NCBI RefSeq assembly: GCF_026625145.1
Contig: NZ_CP113088.1
Span: forward strand, 2,707,501 to 2,771,500
Direction: 5' to 3'
Length of the DNA: 64,000 nucleotides
Origin: Lacinutrix neustonica
GTDB taxonomy: Bacteria > Bacteroidota > Bacteroidia > Flavobacteriales > Flavobacteriaceae
Of this stretch, positions 29,197-38,489 are shown one piece after another (within the stretch, counting starts at the first letter, position 1; each line of letters begins with the position of its first letter). The notes below the pieces were generated by a model. The model had not been told where the DNA came from, made no database searches, and was given only the letters and a program-made list of their open reading frames with translations. The translations under genes were made by a program, and so were the position numbers.

Positions 29197-30204
29197 ATGA
29201 AAGTATATCCAATAAAATTTAATCCGATATTAAAAGAAAAAATATGGGGAGGTAATAAACTTGCTACATTTTTAGGAAAAGACACAGATGGAGATAAAAT
29301 AGGTGAAAGCTGGGAGATTTCTGATGTAAACGGAAACATTTCTGAAATTAGTAATGGCATTTATAAAGGCACTAATTTAAAAGAATTGATAGAAGAATAT
29401 GAAGAAATGCTTTTAGGTACTGAAAATTTTAAAAATTTCGGTTATAGTTTCCCTTTATTAATCAAGTTTTTAGATGCGAAAACAGATTTATCTGTACAAG
29501 TACATCCAGATAATAAAATGGCTAAAAAGCACCATAATAGTTTTGGGAAAACTGAGATGTGGTATATTATGGATAGTGATGAGAATGCAGATATCGTTTT
29601 AGGATTAAAGGATAAAAAAACGAATATAAAAGTATTACAGAATATCAATGCACAAAATGTAGACGCTATCTTTAATAGGGAACAAGTAAAAAAAGGCGAT
29701 AGTTTTTTTATTCCAGCAGGTAAAATACACGCCATTGGGGCAGGTGTTTTAGCTGCAGAAATACAACAAACATCAGATATTACTTACAGAGTTTATGATT
29801 GGGATAGAAAAGATGACAGTGGAGAGAAAAGAAAGTTGCATACAAAATTTGCAGAAAAAGCAACAAAGCAATTTGATTCGAACGGGAAGTTACAATATAC
29901 TATGCAGCCAAATACGACTACTAATTTGGTTAACTGTGAGTATTTTACCACTAATATTTTAAACATCACAAAATATCTAGCAATAGACTATTCTAAATTA
30001 GACTCTTTTGTCATCTTTATATGTGTTGAAGGCGAAGTAAATGTTAGCACAGGTAATCATACTGAAAGTTTAAAAATAGGAGAAACGATATTGATTCCTG
30101 CAAAAGCTAAAGAGGTCATCTTTAATTCAAATAATGCTAAGTTGTTAGAAGTTTATGTAGATGTAGACAAGGGAGTTGTAAAAAGTATTCAGAAAGCATG
30201 TTAA
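29197..30204 (+). CDS. manA: Mannose-6-phosphate isomerase, class I
   Basis: 335 residues, type I phosphomannose isomerase. Converts fructose 6-phosphate and mannose 6-phosphate, feeding GDP-mannose synthesis. Zinc-site motif SVQVHPDNKMAKKHH near residue 98 and GKTEMWYIMD following; FIPAGKIHAIGAG near residue 170 supplies a further zinc ligand. Third gene after the receiver-GT2 fusion with only a 12-base gap, which suggests that the polysaccharide contains mannose or a mannose-derived sugar. No frame break. Confidence 0.92.
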   Translation: MKVYPIKFNPILKEKIWGGNKLATFLGKDTDGDKIGESWEISDVNGNISEISNGIYKGTNLKELIEEYEEMLLGTENFKNFGYSFPLLIKFLDAKTDLSVQVHPDNKMAKKHHNSFGKTEMWYIMDSDENADIVLGLKDKKTNIKVLQNINAQNVDAIFNREQVKKGDSFFIPAGKIHAIGAGVLAAEIQQTSDITYRVYDWDRKDDSGEKRKLHTKFAEKATKQFDSNGKLQYTMQPNTTTNLVNCEYFTTNILNITKYLAIDYSKLDSFVIFICVEGEVNVSTGNHTESLKIGETILIPAKAKEVIFNSNNAKLLEVYVDVDKGVVKSIQKAC

Positions 30205-30238
30205 TCCTTGTTTTACTAGTAGATTATAATGCAATTAC

Positions 30239-30246
30239 TATATTTG
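30239..30246 (+). promoter_or_regulatory. -7 promoter box before phnA
   Basis: TATATTTG fits the Bacteroidota TAnnTTTG element and lies 22 bases before the ATG at 30269. A clear -33 element at the proper spacing is not seen. Confidence 0.4.
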
Positions 30247-30268
30247 TGGTCATCAAAAAGTATTTAGC

Positions 30269-30847
30269 ATGAGCTTATTACAAATGTTACAAGACAGAAG
30301 CAACTCATCCTGTGAGTTGTGCACGTCTACTACAGATATAAAACAATATAATATCCCACCCGCTTTAACAGAAACGGTTGACAATAGTCTATTGGTTTGT
30401 ACAAACTGTTATGATCAAATTGAAGGCAATACAGAAATGGATCCCAATCATTGGAGATGTCTAAATGATAGTATGTGGAGTGAGCATGTTGCTGTACAAA
30501 TTATGGCTTGGCGTATGCTACAAAGGCTACGTGGTGAGGGGTGGCCAAAAGATTTGTTAGATATGATGTATTTAGAAGATGAAGCCTTGGCTTTAGCAAG
30601 AGCTAGTGGAGAGCATAAAGAGGAATCTGAAAAAATAATACACAGAGATGTCAATGGTGTTATTTTAGAAAATGGAGATTCTGTGGTCTTAGTCAAGGAT
30701 TTAAAAGTAAAAGGATCTAGTATGGTTGCCAAACAAGGGACGCCAGTTAGAAATATACGTTTAGATCGAGAAAACGCCACGTATATTGAAGGTAAAGTAG
30801 GGCCAACACAAATTGTAATTATTACAGAGTACGTTAAAAAATTATAA
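30269..30847 (+). CDS. PhnA domain protein
   Basis: 192 residues, the PhnA (YjdM-like) family. N-terminal zinc ribbon with Cys15/Cys18 (SSCELC) and Cys44/Cys47 (LVCTNC); C-terminal SH3-like PhnA domain (DVNGVILENGDSVVLVKDL, KQGTPVRNIRL). Despite the name the family is not the phosphonoacetate hydrolase and its role is unclear. Separate promoter and bidirectional terminator make it a single-gene unit. Confidence 0.9.
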   Translation: MSLLQMLQDRSNSSCELCTSTTDIKQYNIPPALTETVDNSLLVCTNCYDQIEGNTEMDPNHWRCLNDSMWSEHVAVQIMAWRMLQRLRGEGWPKDLLDMMYLEDEALALARASGEHKEESEKIIHRDVNGVILENGDSVVLVKDLKVKGSSMVAKQGTPVRNIRLDRENATYIEGKVGPTQIVIITEYVKKL

Positions 30848-30862
30848 AGTAAGATGTTATTT

Positions 30863-30902
30863 AAAGAGATAGTTTAACAGCTTTCTTGTTAAACTATCTC
30901 TT
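30863..30902. terminator. Bidirectional terminator between phnA and the aerolysin-like gene
   Basis: Inverted repeat AAGAGATAGTTTAACA / TGTTAAACTATCTCTT with a loop of about seven bases. It serves two genes that converge here. The T run is short on both sides. Confidence 0.75.
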
Positions 30903-30905
30903 ATA

Positions 30906-31895
30906 CTATTTATTTAACTTGGCAACCCCCACTATAGGTTTTTGGCTCGTTTTTAAAATGTTAGTTAAAAATCGCCCTTCACTTTCTACATATTTGTAAG
31001 ATTGATCTTTTGGACTAAACCGTAAATACCTTGTTAATAAATACCCTTGATAGCAATAAGCAGATTTGCCCGCAGGAGCTTTAAAAGCTATTGTTTCAGA
31101 TTGACTGTTGTTCCATTGCTCTGAAAAAGAGACTTCTAAATTAATGGATGCTTTGCCCTTTGCAAATACAACGCCAGCTTCAAATTCTGCTCCAACAGAT
31201 ATTTTTTGACCCATCGTAAATGTAAAACCACTGGTTATGGTCTTACTAAGTGATGTTTCTAAATCCGAATCTGTATTATCAATACTACCTACACTTTGTA
31301 AGTTTGGTGAATACATAATAAGAACATCGACATACTCATTTTTAGCAGTTAATGGTAAACCATATTTAAACACATCTTCATCTGGTGAAGGTAACTTTTC
31401 AAAAATTTTAACTTCCTTCTGTTTAGAAGGAATAGCTCCAAATAGATCATCGCCAAAGTGAGCTTTTATAAATTGAAGATCTCCTTCTAACACATTTAAA
31501 TCATCATACAATACAGAGCGTGTACTTACAACTAATTTAGTATCATGTTTAGGTTTTTGCTTTTTTTCTTTATAATCTGTAATAGATAAACTCCAATCTA
31601 TTCCTAGTACTCCAATAGCGTCTGCCTCTTCAGTAATTGGATTGTAATTTTCAATCAAGAAAACAACTCTACTATCCGACTCGTTATAGTCTTTTCCTTC
31701 TGGTCTGTCAAGAGGTGCAATGGCATTGCTCAATATAGAATTTAAGGAGGTTTTATCAAGCCCTTTTATTAATGATGCAGACGCTTCTATTCCTACTTGA
31801 ACAAACATTTCTTTTATAGCATCTACTGTTTCATATTTATCTTCTTTTGTTCTTTCCTCGCTAGTATGACCATTAAAACCTCCTCTATTACTCAT
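30906..31895 (-). CDS. Aerolysin/ETX-MTX2-like beta-pore-forming protein candidate
   Basis: 329 residues without signal peptide or membrane helix. The C-terminal third has the alternating Ser/Thr-rich pattern of aerolysin-superfamily pore modules: SLSKTITSGFTFTMGQKISV, VVFAKGKASINLEVSFSEQW, then SETIAFKAPAGKSAYCYQ, where the amphipathic strands and the final PAGK loop resemble ETX/MTX2 proteins. The N-terminal 200 residues contain an unassigned domain (VVFLIENYNPITEEADAIGV). A small gene of the same strand begins the unit 53 bases upstream. The pattern is by eye only and could also be a structural beta-sandwich; a cytosolic protein that is released by lysis is possible. Confidence 0.5.
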   Translation of the reverse strand: MSNRGGFNGHTSEERTKEDKYETVDAIKEMFVQVGIEASASLIKGLDKTSLNSILSNAIAPLDRPEGKDYNESDSRVVFLIENYNPITEEADAIGVLGIDWSLSITDYKEKKQKPKHDTKLVVSTRSVLYDDLNVLEGDLQFIKAHFGDDLFGAIPSKQKEVKIFEKLPSPDEDVFKYGLPLTAKNEYVDVLIMYSPNLQSVGSIDNTDSDLETSLSKTITSGFTFTMGQKISVGAEFEAGVVFAKGKASINLEVSFSEQWNNSQSETIAFKAPAGKSAYCYQGYLLTRYLRFSPKDQSYKYVESEGRFLTNILKTSQKPIVGVAKLNK

Positions 31896-31948
31896 AAGGT
31901 AATTAAAATTTCTTGGAAATATAACAGTAGAAAGCTTTGTAGAATATC

Positions 31949-32268
31949 CTAATGCTGAAGCTTCGGCTTCCAGTCACCCTTGGAAGCTTCTTCTAATCCA
32001 AGATAAATAGCCTCTGAGTCTAAATATACCGATTTGTAATATGGGCTTCCATCGTTACTCGCTTTGGGTTTTGTAATACCAAAACTTTGATTTATTCCGT
32101 CCGGAAATTGAGGCTCTACCTCTTCTTTGAACTTTTGAAGGCGTTTGGGGTCCGTGTAGGCACAATCTAAACCTATTTGATTTAATTGCTTTTGCAATGC
32201 CTCTACAGAAAGAGGTGTTGGAGTGTCTTTTTTTAGACTAATTCTTAGTTTTTTTTTGGAATAGACAT
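31949..32268 (-). CDS. Small protein paired with the aerolysin-like gene (homopolymer frameshift)
   Basis: The frame is open from 32197 (TTG) to the stop at 31949, but an ATG at 32268-32266 gives MSIPKKKLRISLKKDTPTPL if the A9 run (plus-strand T9 at 32249-32257) is one base short. Repaired length about 106 residues. The remainder (LNQIGLDCAYTDPKRLQKFK to LEEASKGDWKPKLQH) is hydrophilic, with no known family recognised. It is 53 bases ahead of the aerolysin-like gene on the same strand, so the pair is likely one transcript; a partner or chaperone role is only a guess. Confidence 0.5.
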
Positions 32269-32646
32269 AATTTCATTGTTTTAAAAATTAATAAATTTTT
32301 GCAACTATTCAATTTTTTTAATTGGTTGATCAGACTAATTATTGAATGTTAACTTTAATCTTTTGCGCTATGTGAAGTTACGCTTAATTATCTGATAATG
32401 AAATATATGCGATGGTAATCGAGGGTATATACCTATACGATTCAGTATAAATACGTCCTTAAATTTAACGTTTTATCACGTTAGCGCATTATTTGTAATT
32501 CAATAAAGTTTAGATATTGGGGGTTAAAGAATTGTAATCTGTTTATTATAAGATATTTTTTGTTCTAGTAAAGTCTTCTTGATTTTTCTCAAAAATTTTA
32601 AGCTCTAAAGACTTTTGCTTTACTGTGTAAGTGTCAAGAACAAACA
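32269..32646. other. Intergenic region without a gene
   Basis: About 380 AT-rich bases between the small protein gene (leftward) and the end of the T9SS esterase gene. It should hold the leftward promoter. The only structure seen is a short inverted repeat TAACG / CGTTA around 32469-32486. No open frame of interest in either direction. Confidence 0.5.
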
Positions 32647-33811
32647 TTAGTTTGTTTTTAAAATTTTATAAGTCGTATTTTCCACGATTAAAAAATACAA
32701 CCCTTCAGAAAGATAAGAGATGTCAATCTTTTGATTGGTTGAGCTAATCATGCCTTGATTAAGTAGTTTTCCTTGTAATGAAACTATTTTATAATCTAAA
32801 TGCTTTGAATAATTCTCATGACTTATTGCTATTTCTGAAGCCGCTGGGTTAGGATGAATCGTGATTTTAGACAGTCCAAACGATTCCATTGACAATGTTG
32901 TTATTTCACCATTAATATCATACCGTGAAAAGAAATTCCAAATTTCCTCGGAGGCATTAATGTCTTGATTGGCTGAACCATAACTAGTGCCTGGCCAAGT
33001 ATGCCCACCCCCTATAACTTTGAAATGTTCCACTTTAACATTATTATCACCATTAGAATAAATAAGGTGTTCTACAGTGGAGCCATCTGTTGAGTTGGTA
33101 TCTCGGAATACTCGTTACGGTAGGCGTTGTATCCGTATTATTATAATTTGACCAATAGCTCAAAACATCGGGTATCGCAGTAGCAAAATTACTTCCATTA
33201 TAATTCACAGTGCCATCCGATGTCCCATGAATTTCTAAAACTGGAGTGGGATGCAAAGGATTACAGCTGCCAGTTGTGCCCAAAGTCATCGATCCAGTAA
33301 CGGAAGCGATAGCTGCAATGCGGTCACTTAACTCACAAGCGAGTTTGTAACTCATAAACCCACCGTTAGACATGCCTGTACTATAAATACGGTCTTGATT
33401 TATAGTGTATTGCGTTGAAAGGTCATCGAGCAAGGCATTAATAAAACCAATGTCGTCTACAGTGCTTGTTCCCCAGCCCACATTAAAATGCGTATTTCCA
33501 GCAGTATCTACCGTTCCTTGTGGAACCACAATTAAAAATCCATCTTCATCTGCCAGTGGTCTAAAGTCACCGTAATTTATTTGTTCTATAGCATTAGAAG
33601 TATAGCCATGGAAATTTAGTACCAAAGGTGCGGGAGTTGATGCGTTATAAGCTTGAGGAACGTAAAGAATGTAAGTTCTCTGTATGCCATCGTGCATTAA
33701 AGTACCATCAATGGTCTGTTGTGCATTTATATTTTGTGAAAATAAAAGGATAAAAAGGAGCAATAGGTAAGGGGCAATTAATACTGTTGAGGGTGTTTGT
33801 TTTTGGATCAT
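32647..33811 (-). CDS. T9SS-exported PHB depolymerase/feruloyl esterase-type hydrolase (one CCGG-type frameshift)
   Basis: Signal peptide ending INAQQ, then an alpha/beta-hydrolase of the LpqC/PHB depolymerase family: RTYILYVPQAYNAS, LVLNFHGYTSNA (oxyanion hole), nucleophile Ser in YSTGMSNGGFMSYKLA, VLEIHGTSDGTVNYNG with the acidic residue, and GGGHTWPGTSYG with the catalytic His. The frame breaks at 33101-33107 (plus TCTCGGA; coding TTCCGAGAT for TTCCGGAT), restoring TSIPDTNSTDGSTVEHLIY and a 387-residue protein. It ends in a type A T9SS sorting domain (ITIHPNPAASEIAI). A secreted or cell-surface esterase acting on polymer-bound esters. Confidence 0.85.
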
Positions 33812-33911
33812 TAATGAGTACCTTAAATTTTCATCTAAAATAAGACTTATTTTTTAAAAGTATTGATTGCCATGTCATCGAGAGACTTAATGGCGTAATA
33901 CGTTGCTATAA

Positions 33912-34751
33912 TTATTGTTTTCTATACTCCGAAGGACTAACTGATTTTATTGCTTTAAACTGGCGGTTAAAATTTGATAAATTATTAAATCCAACTGTAC
34001 TGGCTACTTCGGCTATTGTTAACTCCTTGGAAGCACAGAGTAACTTGCATGCATGTTCCACCCGAAGTTCATTTAAAAAACGGAAATATGTTTTGTTGGT
34101 TCTTCTTTTAAAGTATTTGCAAAAGGCATTTTTACTCATGTTAGCGACATCTGATATTTGGTCTAACGTAATCTCATTATCAAAATGAGACATGGTATAT
34201 TCAAAAACAGCGCTTAGACGCTTACCTTCTCTTTCTGTATATTTTTTATCATAAATAAACGAGGAGAGACTTTTGTAATTTGCTTTAGAGGCTGTTTTTA
34301 GGACCTCTAAAGAAATAATAAATTGAGACAATTTTGAAGCTCCTTTTAACTGTGAAAAAGACGTTTGTATTGTGTTTTGTTGACTCGTAATTTTAAACCC
34401 ATGCTTAGAGCGTTTAAAAAACGACTTCAATTCATGAAACATTTCTAATTCGAAAAAATCTTTCCCAAAAGTGTTTTTCGTAAAGAACAAACTCAGCATG
34501 TGTGAGTGATTATTGGCCTGCGGGTCACTCTTAAAGACATGAGGTAAATAGCTTCCAATAATTAAGATATCACCAGGCTTATATTCATTTATGGTGTCCC
34601 CAACAATTAGTGTGCCTTCACCTTCAACAATAACACTGAGTTGTAGGTCTTCATGTTGGTGAAGTTTATCATAAAAAACAACACCATAATCTTCTTGGAA
34701 GACTAAAGCATTCTGTTCGGGTTTTGGTATTTTAAAGGGAAAAACTTTCAT
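33912..34751 (-). CDS. AraC-family transcriptional regulator with cupin sensor
   Basis: 279 residues. N-terminal cupin ligand domain (LHQHEDLQLSVIVEGEGTLI, YKPGDILIIGSYLPHVF), C-terminal pair of helix-turn-helix motifs (LDQISDVANMSKNAFCKYFK and LTIAEVASTVGFNNLSNFNR, followed by FKAIKSVSPSEYRKQ). Transcribed divergently from the hydroxyproline operon with a 146-base intergenic region between them, so it is the probable activator of that operon, with hydroxyproline or an intermediate as the likely effector. No frame break. Confidence 0.9.
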   Translation of the reverse strand: MKVFPFKIPKPEQNALVFQEDYGVVFYDKLHQHEDLQLSVIVEGEGTLIVGDTINEYKPGDILIIGSYLPHVFKSDPQANNHSHMLSLFFTKNTFGKDFFELEMFHELKSFFKRSKHGFKITSQQNTIQTSFSQLKGASKLSQFIISLEVLKTASKANYKSLSSFIYDKKYTEREGKRLSAVFEYTMSHFDNEITLDQISDVANMSKNAFCKYFKRRTNKTYFRFLNELRVEHACKLLCASKELTIAEVASTVGFNNLSNFNRQFKAIKSVSPSEYRKQ

Positions 34752-34897
34752 AATCTCATTTTAAAATTACGCAAATACTACTCATAATCTATTTATTATA
34801 GTTGGTATTGGATAATATAATATTACACTAAGATAAAAAAGCATTATTTATAATACACGCGCTACTGTACATTTACTTTATTAAAAAATGAAAAATT

Positions 34898-35812
34898 ATG
34901 AATTTAGAATGGAAAGGAGTCATGCCTGCACTTACAACAAAGTTTACAGCAGACGATACTTTAGATGTAGACCTTTTTAAAGTCAATGTACAGGCGCAAT
35001 TAGATGCTGGAGTACATGGTCTTGTTTTAGGGGGCACTTTGGGAGAAGCGAGTACGTTATCAGAGCATGAAAAACGGATCTTAACGACAGAAACAGTTGC
35101 TATGGTAAAAGGGAGCGTACCCGTGTTAATAAACATTGCTGAGCAAACGACAAAAGCTGCTATCTTAGCGGCACAACAAGCAGAAGAAGATGGTGCACAA
35201 GGGTTAATGCTTTTGCCGCCCATGCGCTATAAATCATGTGATAGAGAAACTGTAGCCTATTTTAAAGCAGTGGCTAGCAATACGACCTTGCCCATTATGA
35301 TTTATAATAACCCTATAGATTATAAGATTGAAGTGACTTTAGAGATGTTTGAGGCATTATTGGTTTGCAATAATATACAAGCGGTAAAAGAATCCACTCG
35401 AGATATTACTAATGTGACCCGAATAAAAAATCGTTTTGGAGATCGGTTAAAAGTTATGACAGGTGTCGATACCATTGCCTTAGAGAGTCTTATTATGGGA
35501 GCAGAGGGCTGGATTGCTGGTTTGGTTTGTGCATTTCCGGCAGAAACAGTAGCTATTTATGAGTTGCAAAAAGTCGGACGTATAAAAGAAGCCATACATA
35601 TCTTTAGATGGTTTTTACCATTGTTAGAGTTAGATATAAACCCTAAATTAGTACAGAACATCAAATTGGCCGAAGTCTATACTCAATTGGGATCAGAACA
35701 GGTTCGTGCACCACGTTTACCCTTGTATGGTGAAGAACGAACAGCGGTCATAAAAGTAATAGAACAGGCACTAAAGGTAAGACCGAAATTGCCGGAGTAC
35801 AAGAATTTATAA
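34898..35812 (+). CDS. DHDPS-family lyase, probable 1-pyrroline-4-hydroxy-2-carboxylate deaminase
   Basis: 304 residues, class I aldolase/DapA fold. GGTLGEASTLSEHEK near 45, Tyr136 in IMIYNNP and the Schiff-base Lys164 in QAVKESTRD are present. Surrounded by hydroxyproline epimerase, D-hydroxyproline oxidase and a semialdehyde dehydrogenase, the likely reaction is deamination of 1-pyrroline-4-hydroxy-2-carboxylate to alpha-ketoglutarate semialdehyde. It could be misnamed dihydrodipicolinate synthase by similarity alone; the context decides. First gene of the operon. Confidence 0.85.
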   Translation: MNLEWKGVMPALTTKFTADDTLDVDLFKVNVQAQLDAGVHGLVLGGTLGEASTLSEHEKRILTTETVAMVKGSVPVLINIAEQTTKAAILAAQQAEEDGAQGLMLLPPMRYKSCDRETVAYFKAVASNTTLPIMIYNNPIDYKIEVTLEMFEALLVCNNIQAVKESTRDITNVTRIKNRFGDRLKVMTGVDTIALESLIMGAEGWIAGLVCAFPAETVAIYELQKVGRIKEAIHIFRWFLPLLELDINPKLVQNIKLAEVYTQLGSEQVRAPRLPLYGEERTAVIKVIEQALKVRPKLPEYKNL

Positions 35813-35857
35813 ATGAATATAATAGCTGCGGGCTTTTACAGACCATAAACATGTCAT

Positions 35858-37444
35858 ATGATAACAGGTAAAAATTATATCGGAAATGCGCTTTCAGCAA
35901 AAGGAAAGACGCTTTATAAAACATTCAATCCGCAATTGAATATTGAAAACGACGATGCATTCTTTGAGGCGACAGCAGAAGAAATAAATAGTGCTGTAGA
36001 CTTGGCGACTGAGGCTTTTAAAACCTACAGAAGTTTTTCGGGTGAAAAGAAAGCCACATTCTTAAATGCGATTGCAGATGAGATTTTAGAATTAGGAGAG
36101 ACACTTATTCAAACCTATTGCAAAGAGTCTCGGTCTACCCGAAGGGCGAGCCCATGGAGAACGAGGCCGTACTATTGGGCAATTACGCAGTTTTGCAGCA
36201 CTCCTATTAGAAGGCTCTTGGGTGGAAGCCACGATTGATGCGGCGCAACCAAACCGCGAGCCTCAGCCAAAACCGGATATACGAAAATTACTCATACCAC
36301 TGGGGCCAGTTGTGGTTTTTGGAGCCAGTAACTTCCCATTAGCATTCTCAACAGCGGGAGGTGATACTGCTGCAGCGTTAGCTTACGGGTGTCCAGTAAT
36401 TGTAAAATCGCACCCCATGCATTCCGGAACAGGAGAATTAGTGGCTTCGGCGATTGTAAAAGCAGCTCAAAAAACGGGCATGCCTAGTGGTGTGTTTTCT
36501 AATTTGAATAGCCGTGGTGTAGCCGTTGGCACCCAATTAGTAAAACATCCAAGTGTAAAGGCCGTGGGTTTTACGGGAAGTATAAAAGGAGGACGTGCCT
36601 TGTACGATTTAGCAGCGCAACGGGAGGAACCCATTCCTGTTTTTGCAGAAATGGGAAGTGTAAATCCCGTCTTGATTTTACCGGAAGGCCTAAAAAATAG
36701 AGGAGAACAGCTCGCTGCAGTTTACGCTGGCTCGATTACTTTAGGCACTGGACAGTTTTGTACAAATCCAGGATTGTTATTGGGAATTAAATCTGAAGCT
36801 CTCACAAACTTCATTGCAAAACTTTCAGAGGCCATTGTAAAGATAGAACCAACCTGCATGTTACACCCCAATATCGCGGAAGCTTACGAGAGCAAAAAGC
36901 AAAACGCACTAGTGCAAAGCGGAATCGCGGTGGGTGCCGATTATACTGCTAAGGTACAGTCGAACTACGCTAAGCAAACCATTACCACTGTCGAAGGGAG
37001 CGCCTTTTTAGTAAACCCAACGCTACATCAAGAGATTTTTGGTCCCTACGCCATAGTGGTGCAATGTGAAGATGCGAAACAACTGGAACACATTATCTCA
37101 AAATTGGAAGGGCAATTAACGGCGACTGTTATTTCAGATAATGAAGAGGTTTCGAAATATTCGGAAGTCATTTCGACCCTGCAAAATAGAGTCGGTCGTT
37201 TGATTTTCAATGGTGTGCCAACCGGGGTTGAAGTTTGTGCCGCTATGAATCATGGTGGGCCTTATCCGGCTTCTACAGACAGTCGTTTCACTGCCATTGG
37301 TACGCATTCCATAAAACGCTGGGTGCGGCCTTTTAGCTATCAGGATTGGCCCAATAATTTATTGCGGATGCTCTTAAAAATGAAAATCCTCTAGATATTT
37401 TAAGATCAGTAGATAATAAGCAAACCAAAGCTAAAATAGAATGA
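35858..37444 (+). CDS. Alpha-ketoglutaric semialdehyde (2,5-dioxovalerate) dehydrogenase (two CCGG-type frameshifts)
   Basis: About 528 residues after repair, normal for this ALDH branch. Oxidises 2,5-dioxopentanoate to 2-oxoglutarate with NAD(P), the last step of hydroxyproline breakdown. Motifs: VVFGASNFPLAFSTAGGDT, FTGSIKGGRAL, catalytic Glu in VFAEMGSVNPV and catalytic Cys in GTGQFCTNPGL. Breaks: 36128-36134 (GTCTCGGTC for GTCCGGTC, ESGLPEGRAHGERGRTIGQL) and 37364-37368 (TTGCGGATG for TTGCCGGATG). The second repair extends the C-terminus with LPDALKNENPLDILRSVDNK to a TGA at 37442-37444 that overlaps the next ATG. Confidence 0.9.
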
Positions 37445-38448
37445 AACACACTTTTGTCTGCATAGATGCACATACCTGCGGCAATCCGGTAAGATTAATA
37501 AAAGAAGGTGGCCCCGAATTGGTGGGAAATACCATGAGTGAAAAGCGGCAACACTTTTTGAAGGCATTCGATTGGGTGCGTACAGGGTTAATGTATGAAC
37601 CTCGAGGCCATGATATGATGAGTGGGAGTATACTGTATGCGCCACATCATCCAGAAAATGACTGCGCTATATTATTTATTGAAACCTCAGGCTGTTTGCC
37701 TATGTGTGGCCATGGAACTATTGGTAGCATTACGATTGGGATAGAAGAAGGTTTAATACAACCTAAAACACCAGGGAAGGTTAAACTAGAAGCCCCAGCA
37801 GGTTTGATTGAAATTGAATACCAACAAACAGGACATAAAGTAGATTGGGTAAAATTAACTAATGTTAAAAGCTATTTGGCAGCAGAAGATTTAACCGTAG
37901 AGTGTCCCCAATTGGGAAGTCTAACGTTTGATGTTGCCTATGGGGGAAATTACTACGCTATAGTAGATCCACAACCTAATTTTTCTCGGAATACAAAATT
38001 TTTCGGCAGGACAAATTGTTCACTTCTCACAAGTGATTAGAGCACGAATTAACGAGAAGTATCCGAAGTTTTCATTCATCCTGAAGATAAAACCATTCGA
38101 GATGTAACACATGTGTTGTGGACGGGTAAGCCTATAGATCCAACGTCTTCCGGAAGGAATGCCGTGTTTTATGGTGAGAAAGCCATAGACAGAAGTCCGT
38201 GTGGGACAGGAACCTCGGCCCGTTTGGCACAATTATTCGCTAAAGGTAAATTGAAGGTGGGGGAAGACTTCATTCATGAAAGTTTTATTGGGAGTAAATT
38301 TACTGGACGGGTGGAAGCGGTCACAACAATGAACGGTAGCCCAGCGATTATACCGAGCATAAAAGGTTGGGCGAAAATTTACGGGTATAATACCATAACG
38401 ATTGATTCAGAAGATGATCCTTATGCTTTTGGTTTTCAAGTGAATTAA
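37441..38448 (+). CDS. 4-hydroxyproline 2-epimerase (two CCGG-type frameshifts)
   Basis: 335 residues after repair, proline racemase family. It epimerises trans-4-hydroxy-L-proline to cis-4-hydroxy-D-proline by a two-Cys mechanism. Both catalytic cysteines are present: Cys89 in SGCLPMCGHG and the later one in DRSPCGTGTSA. A Cys rather than Thr at the second place argues for epimerase and against the related 3-hydroxyproline dehydratase. Breaks: 37984-37990 (TTCTCGGAA for TTCCGGAA, SGIQNFSAGQIVHFSQVIRA) and 38062-38066 (TATCCGAAG for TATCCGGAAG, KYPEVFIHPEDKT). Start ATG overlaps the ALDH stop. Confidence 0.92.
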
Positions 38449-38489
38449 TGTATCATTTTCATCTTTTATAAGGCGCAAAAAAAAACAAA

